Assembly (NCBI GenBank): GCA_017538365.1
Contig: JAFYIZ010000019.1
Coordinates: 1-5,768, forward strand
Length of the DNA stretch: 5,768 nt
Origin: a bacterium
GTDB lineage: Bacteria; UBP6; UBA1177
Direction of reading: 5' to 3'
Under the pieces are notes generated by a model that did no database searches, was not told where the DNA came from, and saw only the letters and a program-made list of their open reading frames with translations. Both the position numbers and the translations under genes were made by a program. Shown piece by piece: positions 5,733-5,768 of the stretch (position 1 is the stretch's first letter; each line of letters opens with the position of its first letter).

Positions 5733-5759
5733 CGCAACGCAACGCAACGCAACGCAACG
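5733..5759. repeat. Pentanucleotide microsatellite (CGCAA)5
   Basis: Five uninterrupted CGCAA copies run from 5733 to 5757, followed by CG. The tract is intergenic, 84 bp after the ATPase stop codon, and no gene start is visible before the window ends. Copy number could change by slipped-strand replication. The rest of 5649-5768 is AT-rich with a T7 run at 5697-5703 but no convincing terminator stem. Confidence 0.9.
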
Positions 5760-5768
5760 TAAATTATT

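Overview
The window looks like chromosomal DNA from a Gram-negative bacterium of moderate GC content. The endonuclease I protein carries a Sec signal peptide and many cysteines, which fits export to an oxidising compartment. Shine-Dalgarno sites are canonical (GGAGG, and one perfect TAAGGAGGT), and promoter-like sites follow the form TTGNAA-N16/17-TANNNT. One gene starts with TTG. I cannot name a phylum with confidence. Dispersed hairpin repeats of the kind at the left end and multicopy DUF4143-type ATPases are, to my recollection, common in little-cultured anaerobic lineages, but that is only a weak hint.

Layout. Positions 1-161 hold a dispersed-type imperfect inverted repeat and no gene. 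Two minus-strand genes follow, separated by only 7 bp and probably co-transcribed from 2310 leftwards: an ArsB/NhaD-type (CitMHS-like) ion transporter, then endonuclease I. A 150-bp divergent intergenic region (2224-2372) separates the transporter from a plus-strand radical SAM protein with a B12-binding-like N-terminal half. Two opposing promoter candidates there share a single palindromic TTGCAA -35 box. The radical SAM gene converges on, and overlaps by 19 bp, a minus-strand cyclophilin of the PpiB type. The cyclophilin has its own promoter and start site, and points away from the last gene, a plus-strand AAA+ ATPase of the AAA_14/DUF4143 class with PD-(D/E)xK nuclease-like residues near its C terminus. 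A pentanucleotide repeat (CGCAA)5 lies near the right end.

The most unusual element is the leader of the ATPase gene. It is a tandem array with an exact 33-bp period (4204-4320). Each of the first three units is by itself a well-formed sigma70-type promoter (TTGAAA-N17-TAAAAT, twice, then TTGAAA-N17-TAATAT). The fourth, shortened unit runs straight into the perfect Shine-Dalgarno site of the gene. This looks like an expandable promoter array, or a phased set of binding sites that contain promoters.

The genes do not form one obvious pathway. The window reads as housekeeping and orphan enzymes beside an accessory-type ATPase with unusual upstream DNA. I do not see a CRISPR array, tRNA, rRNA, transposase or integrase.
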